From contig NZ_JAAKZF010000018.1 in the NCBI RefSeq assembly GCF_011045125.1, positions 1-64,000 of the forward strand: 64,000 nt of DNA. Direction: 5' to 3'. The DNA comes from Allomesorhizobium camelthorni (GTDB lineage: Bacteria; Pseudomonadota; Alphaproteobacteria; Rhizobiales; Rhizobiaceae). The position numbers were made by a program, and so were the translations under genes. The number at the start of each line of letters is the position of its first letter. Position 1 is the stretch's first letter. Of the stretch, positions 56,141-63,774 are shown one piece after another. The notes under the pieces were generated by a model. That model was given only the letters and a program-made list of their open reading frames with translations, did no database searches and had not been told where the DNA came from.

Positions 56141-56828
56141 AAAACCGCGCCAGCTGCCGCTCGATCTCGGCCATTCCACGGGCTATTCGCGCGACGACCT
56201 CGTGGTTTCGCAAGCCAACAGGCAGGCCGTGGCGCTGATCGACCGCTGGCCGGACTGGCCGGCGACGGTGGTCGTGCTGGCCGGTCCTGCCGGCTCGGGC
56301 AAATCGCATCTGGCTTCGATCTGGCGCGAAGCGACCGGCGCGGTGGTGCTCGATCCGGCACGGATCGAAACGGATGCGGCCGCGCTCGAAGCCGGCCGGC
56401 CTGCGCTTATCGACGATGCCGACCGCGGCGGCCTCGACGAGCAGGGGCTGTTCCACCTGATCAATGCGGCGCGGGCGGCCGGCGCGCATGTGCTGCTCAC
56501 CGCGCGGCGCTTTCCGGCGGCCTGGGGTGTGACGCTCCCCGACCTCATCTCACGGCTCAAGGCCGCCGCAACGGTAGAAATCCACGAGCCGGACGATCTG
56601 CTCCTGGCCGGAGTCATCACCAAGCTCTTCGCCGACCGGCAGATCGAGGTCGACGCCAATGTGGTGCAGTTCCTGGTCCGGCGCATAGAGCGCTCGCTGG
56701 CGACGGCCATACGCATCGTCGATCGGCTGGACCGCGCCGCGCTCGAGCAGAAGACGCGCATTACCCGCAACCTCGCCGCAGATACGATCGACGCGATCGA
56801 TCGCGGCCAGGCCGAGTTCGATATTTGA
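56127..56828 (+). CDS. hdaA: DnaA-related regulatory inactivation protein HdaA-like
   Basis: The 233-residue protein starts with a short tail carrying RQLPLDLGH, the clamp-binding motif QLPLDL that tethers Hda to the DNA-loaded beta clamp. An AAA+ domain follows with a P-loop variant GPAGSGKSH and IDDADRG as Walker B. Hda promotes ATP hydrolysis by DnaA after initiation. ATG 56127 lies inside the end of the permease gene; GTG 56112 is an alternative. In many relatives a ppk gene follows; here a GGDEF gene does. Confidence 0.88.
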   Translation: MRAPEKPRQLPLDLGHSTGYSRDDLVVSQANRQAVALIDRWPDWPATVVVLAGPAGSGKSHLASIWREATGAVVLDPARIETDAAALEAGRPALIDDADRGGLDEQGLFHLINAARAAGAHVLLTARRFPAAWGVTLPDLISRLKAAATVEIHEPDDLLLAGVITKLFADRQIEVDANVVQFLVRRIERSLATAIRIVDRLDRAALEQKTRITRNLAADTIDAIDRGQAEFDI

Positions 56829-56918
56829 GGTCGAGAGGGCGCTCTATTCGAGCGCGCGGCTAAAAATTTACGAAATTCAATAAACGGCGTTTCATCTTGT
56901 ATCCGCTATGGTCGAGCC

Positions 56919-57695
56919 ATGGACCAGCGGACAAAGCGCATTCTCGGCCGGATCTCGATCGTCACCGCCATCGCAGTGGCGGCGACTTATACGATTTCCT
57001 TTTCCGTGCGGTGGGCGGCGGGCATGCCGATAGACTGGCTGAGCTGGGTCGAGTGCCTGGTGATCCCAATCGTCATCGGAACGCCGATAGGTTGGTACGT
57101 CTTCTCCCAGGGCGAGGATCTGCAGGCTGCCCACGCGAAGCTTGAGAAGGCGCATCTCGAGCTGAACAAGGCGCATGAGCGCCTGGCCTTCGTCGCCCGT
57201 CACGATCAGATGACTGGCCTGCTCAACCGTGAGGGCTTTTTGCACCAGCTGGAGCAGTGCCGCGGGCGCAACGACAGCCATGTGGTGCTGATCGCCGATG
57301 CGGATCACTTCAAGCGCATCAACGACCGCTACGGGCATCCCAAGGGCGACGAGGCGCTGATGAAGATCGCCAGGGCGCTCCAATATGCGGTGCGCCGGAA
57401 GGATGTCGTCGGCCGGATCGGTGGCGAGGAGTTTGGTATATTGCTGGTCTCGGTCAGCCTCGAGGAAGGTATGCAGATGGCCGACCTCATCCGGCGGCAG
57501 GTCCAGTGCATCCCGTGGCAGCTCGACGTTTCGGAAGCGCCAGGGCTGAGCGTCAGCATCGGTGGGGCGGTGATGGACCGAAGCTCTGCAAAGATCGCCG
57601 ATGTGCTGCGTCAGGCCGATCGCTGCCTCTACGAAGCCAAGCGGCTTGGCCGCAACCGCGTCGCATTCGACTACGCCGTGCCGGCGGTGGCGTAA
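56919..57695 (+). CDS. Membrane-anchored diguanylate cyclase (GGDEF)
   Basis: The 258-residue protein has two N-terminal membrane helices (about 12-30 and 45-62), a short coiled coil (66-90), and a GGDEF domain with DADHFKRINDRYGH and an active-site GGEEF (168-172). An RxxD inhibitory site is present five residues upstream (R159 to D162), so product feedback is likely. There is no EAL domain. It lies at the left edge of the accessory island; it is the third cyclic-di-GMP gene in the window. Confidence 0.92.
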   Translation: MDQRTKRILGRISIVTAIAVAATYTISFSVRWAAGMPIDWLSWVECLVIPIVIGTPIGWYVFSQGEDLQAAHAKLEKAHLELNKAHERLAFVARHDQMTGLLNREGFLHQLEQCRGRNDSHVVLIADADHFKRINDRYGHPKGDEALMKIARALQYAVRRKDVVGRIGGEEFGILLVSVSLEEGMQMADLIRRQVQCIPWQLDVSEAPGLSVSIGGAVMDRSSAKIADVLRQADRCLYEAKRLGRNRVAFDYAVPAVA

Positions 57696-57696
57696 C

Positions 57697-57790
57697 TCAG
57701 CACGTCTTGTGGAGATAGTCCGGGTCGTCCGGCGACGAGAGGTCGCTGTCGTGCAACACGATGGAGATCCGATCACCGCGCCGCGCAGGT
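57697..57790. repeat. Left copy of island direct repeat (remnant of a gene end)
   Basis: This segment matches 60232-60327 at about 80 percent by eye, in the same orientation, including an exact run of 17 bases (TCGTCCGGCGACGAGAG). Read on the minus strand both copies encode the same short end, GDRISIVL, then DLSSPDDP and a stop, so they are probably two remnants of one gene family's 3' end. Confidence 0.75.
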
Positions 57791-57841
57791 GTGGACCCGC
57801 CCGACGATCATCGCCGCACATCAAGCCGCAGTATCGCGTCA

Positions 57842-58642
57842 TTAGTGAGTTAGCTGCGAACCTCCCCGAACAGCGTCCAGTGAAAATGCGTGCGCACCTG
57901 TCGCCTGCGGCCGCTTTTGGGAGAACACAAGGAGATTGGTGCGCATAGCAGGCGGCATGGACCATTGCAGAAGCGAGACGAGGGCAAACCCGACTGCCGT
58001 CCCTCCGTGATATCTTGGGGTGCCGTTGGAAGTATACCCGTGGTGCGTCCAGTTTTCTTCGCCCAATGCGCGCCGGATGCTGCCCAAAGTGTTCATTCGA
58101 TAGAATGTGGGGAACACGTCCTCTTGCGGCCGCTCTGGCCACACACGCCGCATCAGGCGGTCCTTGAACGCTTCCGGGACGATCCTGTTGGAGATGCCGA
58201 CATAGCCAAAACGGTTTGGTGTAAGCGCGCAGAACCATCCGCCGGGTTTGAGAATCCTCTGGACCTCCCGTGCAAATTCCTTGGGATGTTCGACATGCTC
58301 GATCACCCATTCACAGAAGATGACATCGACGCTGCTATCCGCCAGCGGCAGGCTGGCGCCCGCCTCGATGACGTGAGCTTCGTCAAGATGTGGATGCTTC
58401 ATGACAACAGGATCGACGTCTAACCCGATGACCTTCCTGACGCGGCCCTGAAAGTTGCAAAACGATTTGCGAAATGGAGCGCTTCCGTCATCGAAGCGGG
58501 ACCCCCGTCCAGCTCCCAAATCGACCAAGACCATATCTGGGCTCACCAGGGCGTTGACATGCGTGTAGAACGCTATGTCCTCATCGTCCCGAGTAAATCC
58601 GCCCGCCGCCGTCTCTGGTCGCCATCGGTCAACCACCGTCAT
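57842..58642 (-). CDS. Class I SAM-dependent methyltransferase
   Basis: The 266-residue protein has the SAM motif VDLGAGRGSRF, an acidic second strand (VIGLDVDP), and the UbiE/Methyltransf_11 pattern SSVDVIFCEWVIEHVEHP, followed by RILKPGGWFCALTPNR. Substrate unknown. Such enzymes are common in polysaccharide and lipid clusters. It is divergent from the GH5 gene inside the putative island, and base composition looks less GC-rich than neighbours. Confidence 0.85.
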   Translation of the reverse strand: MTVVDRWRPETAAGGFTRDDEDIAFYTHVNALVSPDMVLVDLGAGRGSRFDDGSAPFRKSFCNFQGRVRKVIGLDVDPVVMKHPHLDEAHVIEAGASLPLADSSVDVIFCEWVIEHVEHPKEFAREVQRILKPGGWFCALTPNRFGYVGISNRIVPEAFKDRLMRRVWPERPQEDVFPTFYRMNTLGSIRRALGEENWTHHGYTSNGTPRYHGGTAVGFALVSLLQWSMPPAMRTNLLVFSQKRPQATGAHAFSLDAVRGGSQLTH

Positions 58643-58917
58643 GTATCCAGCTCCTGCGCCATTGCTTATCGCCAGAAATCGGCAACTGCCGCGTTCAGAA
58701 AATGCGAGTTGAAATTGTTATGGTTCGTTAGTTCAGTTCTTATACGCCGTCATGGCGGCAGCTCAAGGAGGAGGCTGCCGGCGAGTTGAAGCACGGTTAA
58801 TTCGCCTCGGTCTTCGTAGAAAACGAACTTTGATGACCAGCAATTCAACCGACTTGAGCGAGGTTTAAGCGCAAAATTATCGGCAGCCGCCACAGCGCTA
58901 ACCAAAGAAGTCTGACG

Positions 58918-60192
58918 ATGATTCCATTTTGCAGGCGCTCGATGATAAAAGCCGCTTTCTTCAAAAATCCTTTGGTCCTGGTCGGGGCAGCCCTGCTTCT
59001 TTCCTTGACGCCGCTGCACGCTGCCAGCTTCTCAGCCAAACGCGGAATCAATCTCGACCTCTGGGTCACCTGGCCGGATGAAGCGGAGTGGTCAAAAGAG
59101 GACGTCTTGCTTCCTTACCCTGAATGGCGGCGAACGGTCGGTCTCGATGAACTGGCCGCCTTGAAGGGAACGGGCTTTGACTTTGTTCGCATACCGGTCG
59201 ACCCGCTGCCGTTCTTGTCGTCGCAATCGGCAGCACTGAGGCCGCGCCTGCTTGCCTCGGTTCTGGAAGCGGTGCAGCTTGCTAACGCCGCCGGCTTGAA
59301 AGCCATCGTGGACCTGCATCCGATCCCGCTCGGGGCTGACCGCTTTGCCGGAGCCGAAGAGCTCTTGCGGGACGAAGCGCTGTTCGAGCGTTATCTCGAC
59401 CTCGTTCGTGAGATGGGTCGCACGCTTTCAGGCCAGGATCCCGAGCGCGTTGCCTTCGAGCTCATGAACGAGCCGGTTATCGGCTGCGAAGGGGAAGAGG
59501 CCGACCAGTGGCGCGACAAGCTGACCCGGCTCTTTGCCGCTGCTCGCAGTTCCGCACCACGATTGACCCTGGTGCTTACCGGCGCCTGCTGGAGCAGTGC
59601 GGAAGGCCTTGCCGCTGTCGATCCAAAAGCGATTTGGGATGACAATATTCTTTGGGGATTTCACTCCTACGCGCCATTCATCCTTACAATGCAGGGAGCC
59701 CAATGGGCCGGCGATTTCATCCGTTACGTGACCGGCATTCCCTATCCGCCCTATGCCTTTCCAAAGGAGTTGGCCGAAGGCGTCGAGAACGCGCGTCAAA
59801 AGATTGGCAGCGACGCTCCCTTGACGCGCCGCCCGGGCATGCTCGCCTATCTCGAAGAGCAAATCGCACTGGTCGATACCAAGGAGGAATTGGAAGCGGA
59901 GATGAGTGCGCCATTTCGTGTGGTGGCGGAGTGGGCGCAGAAAAACGGCATTGAACCAAGCGATATCATACTCAGCGAGTTCGGCATGATCCGCCAGGAA
60001 TACGGAAATCCCGCCATTATGCCCCCGCAATGGCGGGCCGCCTATGTGCGCGACATGATTGGGCTTGCCGAAGACCGCGGATTCGCGTGGTCGCTTTGGG
60101 GATATGGCGGGGCTTTCGGCATCGTCGAAGAATTTGGCGGACAGAAAGCTGAGAAGGATGTTCTGGAAGTGATCAAACAAGTTGGCGAATGA
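58918..60192 (+). CDS. Secreted glycoside hydrolase family 5 protein (cellulase-like)
   Basis: The protein has 424 residues from ATG 58918, or 416 from ATG 58942. A signal peptide (FKNPLVLVGAALLLSLTPLHAASF) directs it outside. The catalytic domain is a GH5 barrel: acid/base Glu185 in FELMNEP, and nucleophile Glu354 in ILSEFGM, with HSYAPF and SLWGYGG as substrate-binding strands. Related bacterial enzymes are endoglucanases often found with cellulose synthesis genes, but none are here. It lies in the island between the direct repeats. Confidence 0.88.
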   Translation: MIPFCRRSMIKAAFFKNPLVLVGAALLLSLTPLHAASFSAKRGINLDLWVTWPDEAEWSKEDVLLPYPEWRRTVGLDELAALKGTGFDFVRIPVDPLPFLSSQSAALRPRLLASVLEAVQLANAAGLKAIVDLHPIPLGADRFAGAEELLRDEALFERYLDLVREMGRTLSGQDPERVAFELMNEPVIGCEGEEADQWRDKLTRLFAAARSSAPRLTLVLTGACWSSAEGLAAVDPKAIWDDNILWGFHSYAPFILTMQGAQWAGDFIRYVTGIPYPPYAFPKELAEGVENARQKIGSDAPLTRRPGMLAYLEEQIALVDTKEELEAEMSAPFRVVAEWAQKNGIEPSDIILSEFGMIRQEYGNPAIMPPQWRAAYVRDMIGLAEDRGFAWSLWGYGGAFGIVEEFGGQKAEKDVLEVIKQVGE

Positions 60193-60231
60193 GAACAGTC
60201 ATTTCCGCCCTGGCGATGCCGTAGGGAGCGT

Positions 60232-60327
60232 TCAGTACGTCTCGTAGCGATAATTTGGGTCGTCCGGCGACGAGAGATCGCGGTCGCGCAGCACGATGGA
60301 AATGCGATCGCCACGCGCCGCGCAGGA
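60232..60327. repeat. Right copy of island direct repeat (remnant of a gene end)
   Basis: Second copy of the segment at 57697-57790. On the minus strand it reads GDRISIVLRDRDLSSPDDP and ends with YRYETY and a stop, preceded by ASCAAR. No intact upstream gene part is found, so it is debris. It ends 56 bases before the IS-end-like repeats. Confidence 0.75.
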
Positions 60328-60382
60328 TGCGCCCAAAGCGCCGCCGGGCAACGGGGAGGGGATCAAGCGAGCGGCACGAGTT

Positions 60383-60452
60383 TGTCACCTATGTCTTAGG
60401 GACAAACTGTTACCCATGTCTCCGGTATAAAATGTAACCTATGTGTCCGGAA
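60383..60452. repeat. Three short direct repeats resembling insertion-sequence ends
   Basis: Imperfect copies lie at 60383-60402 (TGTCACCTATGTCTTAGGGA), 60409-60428 (TGTTACCCATGTCTCCGGTA) and 60433-60452 (TGTAACCTATGTGTCCGGAA), 24-26 bases apart. I associate this sequence type with ends of transposons seen in rhizobia (possibly IS481-like), from memory. No transposase is present, so this would be a solo end or remnant. Confidence 0.5.
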
Positions 60453-60467
60453 TGGACCCTTGAATTT

Positions 60468-60544
60468 TGGCGATCCCGGCAGGATTCGAACCTGCGACCA
60501 TCGGCTTAGAAGGCCGGTGCTCTATCCAGCTGAGCTACGGGACC
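60468..60544 (-). tRNA. tRNA-Arg (anticodon TCT)
   Basis: The 77-nt sequence on the minus strand folds as a complete tRNA: acceptor GGTCCCG/CGGGATC, D arm with AGCTGGAT, anticodon loop CTTCTAA reading TCT, T arm GCAGGTTCGAATCCTGC, and an encoded CCA. The 3' end faces the accessory island, the usual side for tRNA-targeted integration. Confidence 0.96.
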
Positions 60545-60565
60545 GCATGCCGGCATACGAAGCCA

Positions 60566-60603
60566 GCGTCCGCCGCGGACGCCTTAGCGCGAGAATTCGC
60601 GCT
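60566..60603 (-). terminator. Two hairpins after the complex I subunit gene
   Basis: AGCGCGA (60586-60592) pairs with TCGCGCT (60597-60603), starting at the stop codon. A second stem GCGTCCG (60566-60572)/CGGACGC (60576-60582) follows. No T run; they could terminate or process the transcript before tRNA-Arg. Confidence 0.4.
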
Positions 60604-60908
60604 CAATGCGTCCAGGGGATCTTGCGGTCATAGCGGAAATTCTCCGCGTAGGAAATCTGCCGGCGCTTGGCTTCCTTCGGCTCCTGCACTCTGAACGCGA
60701 TGCCGTGCTTCTGCGCATAGGCGAGGGCCTCTTCCTTCGAATTGAAGGTGAGGCGGATCTGGCTCTTCATGTCGCCGGATGACGTGTAGCCCATCAGCGG
60801 GTCGATCTTGCGCGGCTCTTCGGCGTCGAATTCGAGAACCCAGAAGCCGGTCTTGGCCTTGCCCGACTGCATGGCGGTCTTGGCGGGGCTGAAAATGCGC
60901 GCGGACAT
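60603..60908 (-). CDS. NADH-ubiquinone oxidoreductase accessory subunit, NDUFS4-like
   Basis: The 101-residue protein has the ETC complex I subunit pattern: MSARIFSPAKTAMQSG, WVLEFDAEEPRKIDPLMGY, TSSGDMKSQIRLTF, SKEEALAYAQKHGI, and the C-terminal NFRYDRKIPWTH. Homologues in mitochondria and alphaproteobacteria are supernumerary subunits at the matrix/cytoplasmic arm of complex I. It sits alone between tRNA-Pro and tRNA-Arg genes on the same strand. Confidence 0.93.
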   Translation of the reverse strand: MSARIFSPAKTAMQSGKAKTGFWVLEFDAEEPRKIDPLMGYTSSGDMKSQIRLTFNSKEEALAYAQKHGIAFRVQEPKEAKRRQISYAENFRYDRKIPWTH

Positions 60909-60935
60909 CGATCCCTCATTCTTGTTTCGAGCCGA

Positions 60936-61012
<77 letters not shown>

Positions 61013-61050
61013 TGCCGACGTTCGGCGCTGAATTCCCTAGAGTTTCCGCT

Positions 61051-61071
61051 GTTCTGGCGCAAGGCCAGAAC
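61051..61071. repeat. Inverted repeat upstream of tRNA-Pro
   Basis: GTTCTGGC (61051-61058) and GCCAGAAC (61064-61071) form a perfect 8-bp inverted repeat with a 5-base centre, about 40 bases upstream of the tRNA-Pro 5' end, where the promoter should be. The rest of 61013-61302 shows no gene. Confidence 0.5.
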
Positions 61072-61302
61072 GACGTGACCGCGCCATAAATAGGGATAAA
61101 TCGTCCGGAGCGGTACGGATTGGCGCCGAAATCCCCACGGAAATCCCACCAGCGTTCAACATCGTTCTCGGATTTGACTAGCGATTCGCGATGCAATTCG
61201 CCCAGAAGAAATCATTCCGAGCGATGAAGTCATCGAGGTCTTTGCGGCGGCAGACCGACGCGCTAGGAAGAGCGCCGGCCCGCAAGCAACAGGCGACACC
61301 GA

Positions 61303-62916
61303 ATGATCCGAAATCCGATCCTGCCCGGTTTCAATCCCGACCCGTCGATCTGCCGCGTCGGGCGGGACTACTTCATCGCCACCTCGACTTTCGAATGGTA
61401 TCCCGGCGTCCAGATCCACCATTCGACCGATCTCGTGAACTGGCGGCTGGTCAAGCGCCCGCTCGATCGCGCCGCCCAGCTCGACATGCGCGGCGCTCCC
61501 GATTCCGGCGGCATATGGGCGCCGTGCCTGTCCTATGCCGACGGGCTGTTCTGGCTGGTCTATACCGACGTCAAGCGGCTCGACGGCAATTTCAAGGATG
61601 CGCACAACTACATCGTGACGGCGCCCTCGATCGAAGGCCCATGGTCGGATCCGGTCTACGTCAATTCGAGCGGCTTCGACCCGTCGCTCTTCCATGACGA
61701 CGACGGCAGGAAATGGTTCCTCAACATGGTCTGGAACCATATCTCCACCGGTGTCGGCGGCAGCCCCAGGCATCCATCCTTCGCCGGCATACTTCTCCAG
61801 GAGTATGACCCGGAGGCGAAGAAGCTCGTCGGGACGGTCCGGAACATCTTTGCCGGCAGCCCGCATGGGCTGGTCGAGGGGCCGCATCTCTTGAAGCGCG
61901 ACGGCTGGTATTATCTCACCACCGCCGAAGGCGGCACCGGCTACGACCACGCCGTCACCATGGCCCGCTCGCGCGACATCGGTGGCCCGTACGAGCTTCA
62001 CCCCGACACTCACGTCATCACCTCGAAGGATGCGCCGGCGGCCGTGCTGCAGCGCGCCGGCCACGGCCAGATCGTCGAGACGCCCGAAGGCGCGGTCTAT
62101 CACACGCATCTCTGCTCGCGGCCCCTGCCGGGGTTGCGGCGCTCGCCGCTCGGCCGCGAGACCGCGATCCAAAAGTGCGTGTGGGGCGAGGACGGCTGGC
62201 TGCGGCTCGAGAAGGGCGGACCCGTGCCGGAGGTCGAGGTGCTGGCGCCAGTCGCGGTTACGAGCAAGCCGCGCCGGGAGACCATAAGCCATGATTTCGA
62301 CGGGCCGGAACTGCCGCTCGATTTCCAGTGGCTGCGCACGCCGTATCCCGAACGGCTTTTATCTCTGTCCGAAAAGCCCGGTGTGCTGCGCCTATTCGGG
62401 CGCGAATCGATCGGCAGCTGGTACGAGCAGGCGCTGGTCGCTCGGCGGCAGGAGGATTTTTCGTTCCGCGCCGAAACCGAACTCGCCTTTGCGCCGGAGA
62501 ATTTCCAGCAGGCGGCCGGGCTGACGCATTATTACAACCGCCACAAGTTTCATTTCCTGGCCGTCACGCATGACGCCCGCCGCGGCCGCGTGCTCACCAT
62601 CCTGTCTTGCCCCGGTGACTGGCCGAACGGCAAGCTCGATTTTCTGCTCGCCGATCCGCTGCCGCTCCGCGCCGACGGTCCGGTTGGCCTCGCCGCCGAG
62701 GTGGCGGGCGATGCGTTGCAGTTCTGGTATCGCGACGGCGGCGACTGGGCGAAGGCTGGACCGGTGCTGGACGCCAGCGTCATCTCCGACGAGGGCGGCC
62801 GCGGGGAACATGGCTCCTTCACCGGCGCCTTCATCGGCATGGCTGCTTTCGACACAAGCGGCTCCGGCATGCCAGCCGATTTCGACTATTTCAGCTATAC
62901 CAGGCGCGAGGGTTGA
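61303..62916 (+). CDS. Glycoside hydrolase family 43 protein (beta-xylosidase-like)
   Basis: The 537-residue protein begins IRNPILPGFNPDPSICRVG, where Asp13 is the catalytic base. FDPSLFHDDDG holds the pKa-modulating Asp, and GLVEGPHLL the general acid Glu; these define the five-bladed propeller of GH43. The C-terminal 200 residues are the beta-sandwich domain of XynB-type beta-xylosidases. There is no signal peptide, so it would hydrolyse imported xylo-oligosaccharides in the cytoplasm. No transporter or xylose genes lie next to it. Confidence 0.92.
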   Translation: MIRNPILPGFNPDPSICRVGRDYFIATSTFEWYPGVQIHHSTDLVNWRLVKRPLDRAAQLDMRGAPDSGGIWAPCLSYADGLFWLVYTDVKRLDGNFKDAHNYIVTAPSIEGPWSDPVYVNSSGFDPSLFHDDDGRKWFLNMVWNHISTGVGGSPRHPSFAGILLQEYDPEAKKLVGTVRNIFAGSPHGLVEGPHLLKRDGWYYLTTAEGGTGYDHAVTMARSRDIGGPYELHPDTHVITSKDAPAAVLQRAGHGQIVETPEGAVYHTHLCSRPLPGLRRSPLGRETAIQKCVWGEDGWLRLEKGGPVPEVEVLAPVAVTSKPRRETISHDFDGPELPLDFQWLRTPYPERLLSLSEKPGVLRLFGRESIGSWYEQALVARRQEDFSFRAETELAFAPENFQQAAGLTHYYNRHKFHFLAVTHDARRGRVLTILSCPGDWPNGKLDFLLADPLPLRADGPVGLAAEVAGDALQFWYRDGGDWAKAGPVLDASVISDEGGRGEHGSFTGAFIGMAAFDTSGSGMPADFDYFSYTRREG

Positions 62917-62967
62917 CGCGACGCTCTGGCGACGCGGGCGGGGTTGGTCTCGAAAATGGCTAGCATC

Positions 62968-63642
62968 TCATCGAGGCAACGGATAAGTCTGCGGCGACTT
63001 CCGATACGCCTCTTCGCATTGGGGCGAGCAAAACCACGGGCCGTCCGGAGCAGCCCGCCGATACGATGCGTAGGGAGCATGCATCTTGCATACCGGATCG
63101 ATCCAGGCCGGCTCCGGCGACGGAGCAAGCTCGATCTCGTAAAGAGGGACCTCATCGGCTACCGATCGAAGCGCCATTTTTCCGAGATCACGCACCAGGA
63201 TGCCTTTGGCGGCAGCAGTCTCGGCAATGGGCTGGGTAGCAAGCAACTGGCCGGGGCCTGCAAGCGCGGCAATGCGCGCTGCTATGTTGATGGTCGATCC
63301 GAAGAGATCATTCCCCCTGCGGATGACCTGCCCATGGTTCAGCCCTGCGCGCGTTAGCGGCAGGCGCGGCTCTTTTCGGCATGCCTGTAATAGGGTCCCA
63401 AGGACCTGGATCGCGATTTCCGGCTCGGGAAACGAGAGCATGGCTTCATCGCCGATCCATTTGATCGGCGGTTCATACCCGCGCAGCGCTTCGCGGACCA
63501 TTTTCTCGAAGATCTCGAGCACGTCTATCGCGGCTGCGTCTCCATAGACGTCCGCAATGGCGCTGAAACCGGCAAGGTCTATGAAGGCGACGGTAGCCGC
63601 CGCGTCGGCGGAACTCCGTGCCGGGCTGGTATCTCGGTCCAT
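62968..63642 (-). CDS. Class III nucleotide cyclase with C-terminal YHS-like cysteine module
   Basis: The 224-residue protein has a class III adenylate/guanylate cyclase domain: metal-binding Asp22 in FIDLAGFS and Asp65 in IKWIGDEAML, with Lys61 as base-recognition residue; DLFGSTINIAARI supplies the transition-state Asn and Arg123. The C-terminal 45 residues read DPVCKMHAP, then WFCSPQCEEAY, a YHS-type metal-binding pattern with Cys185, Cys205 and Cys209. There are no membrane helices. The combination suggests metal or redox control of cyclic-nucleotide synthesis (inference). Confidence 0.87.
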   Translation of the reverse strand: MDRDTSPARSSADAAATVAFIDLAGFSAIADVYGDAAAIDVLEIFEKMVREALRGYEPPIKWIGDEAMLSFPEPEIAIQVLGTLLQACRKEPRLPLTRAGLNHGQVIRRGNDLFGSTINIAARIAALAGPGQLLATQPIAETAAAKGILVRDLGKMALRSVADEVPLYEIELAPSPEPAWIDPVCKMHAPYASYRRAAPDGPWFCSPQCEEAYRKSPQTYPLPR

Positions 63643-63735
63643 CGGAGTTACTTAACGCCGATCGCACACGGTTCAAACGCTGCCGGAAGGCATAGCTGCA
63701 GACCAGCTTCGCATGTCTGGCAGCCGTTCAGGCAA

Positions 63736-63765
63736 GGTCCACGCCCAGCAATGGGAGCGTGGACC
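63736..63765 (-). terminator. Hairpin after groEL
   Basis: GGTCCACGC (63736-63744) pairs perfectly with GCGTGGACC (63757-63765), with possible inner CC/GG pairs, 10 bases after the groEL stop. No U run follows, but position and strength suggest transcription termination or message protection. Confidence 0.6.
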
Positions 63766-63774
63766 TGCGCCGTG

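Noticed and set aside
56892-58310. Minus-strand frame of 472 codons spanning the GGDEF gene and the left island repeat
   Set aside because: It crosses two real genes in the wrong frame and has no coherent domain.
61013-61302. Possible short gene before the GH43 gene
   Set aside because: Short frames here lack a ribosome binding site and family features; only an inverted repeat near the tRNA-Pro promoter is supported.
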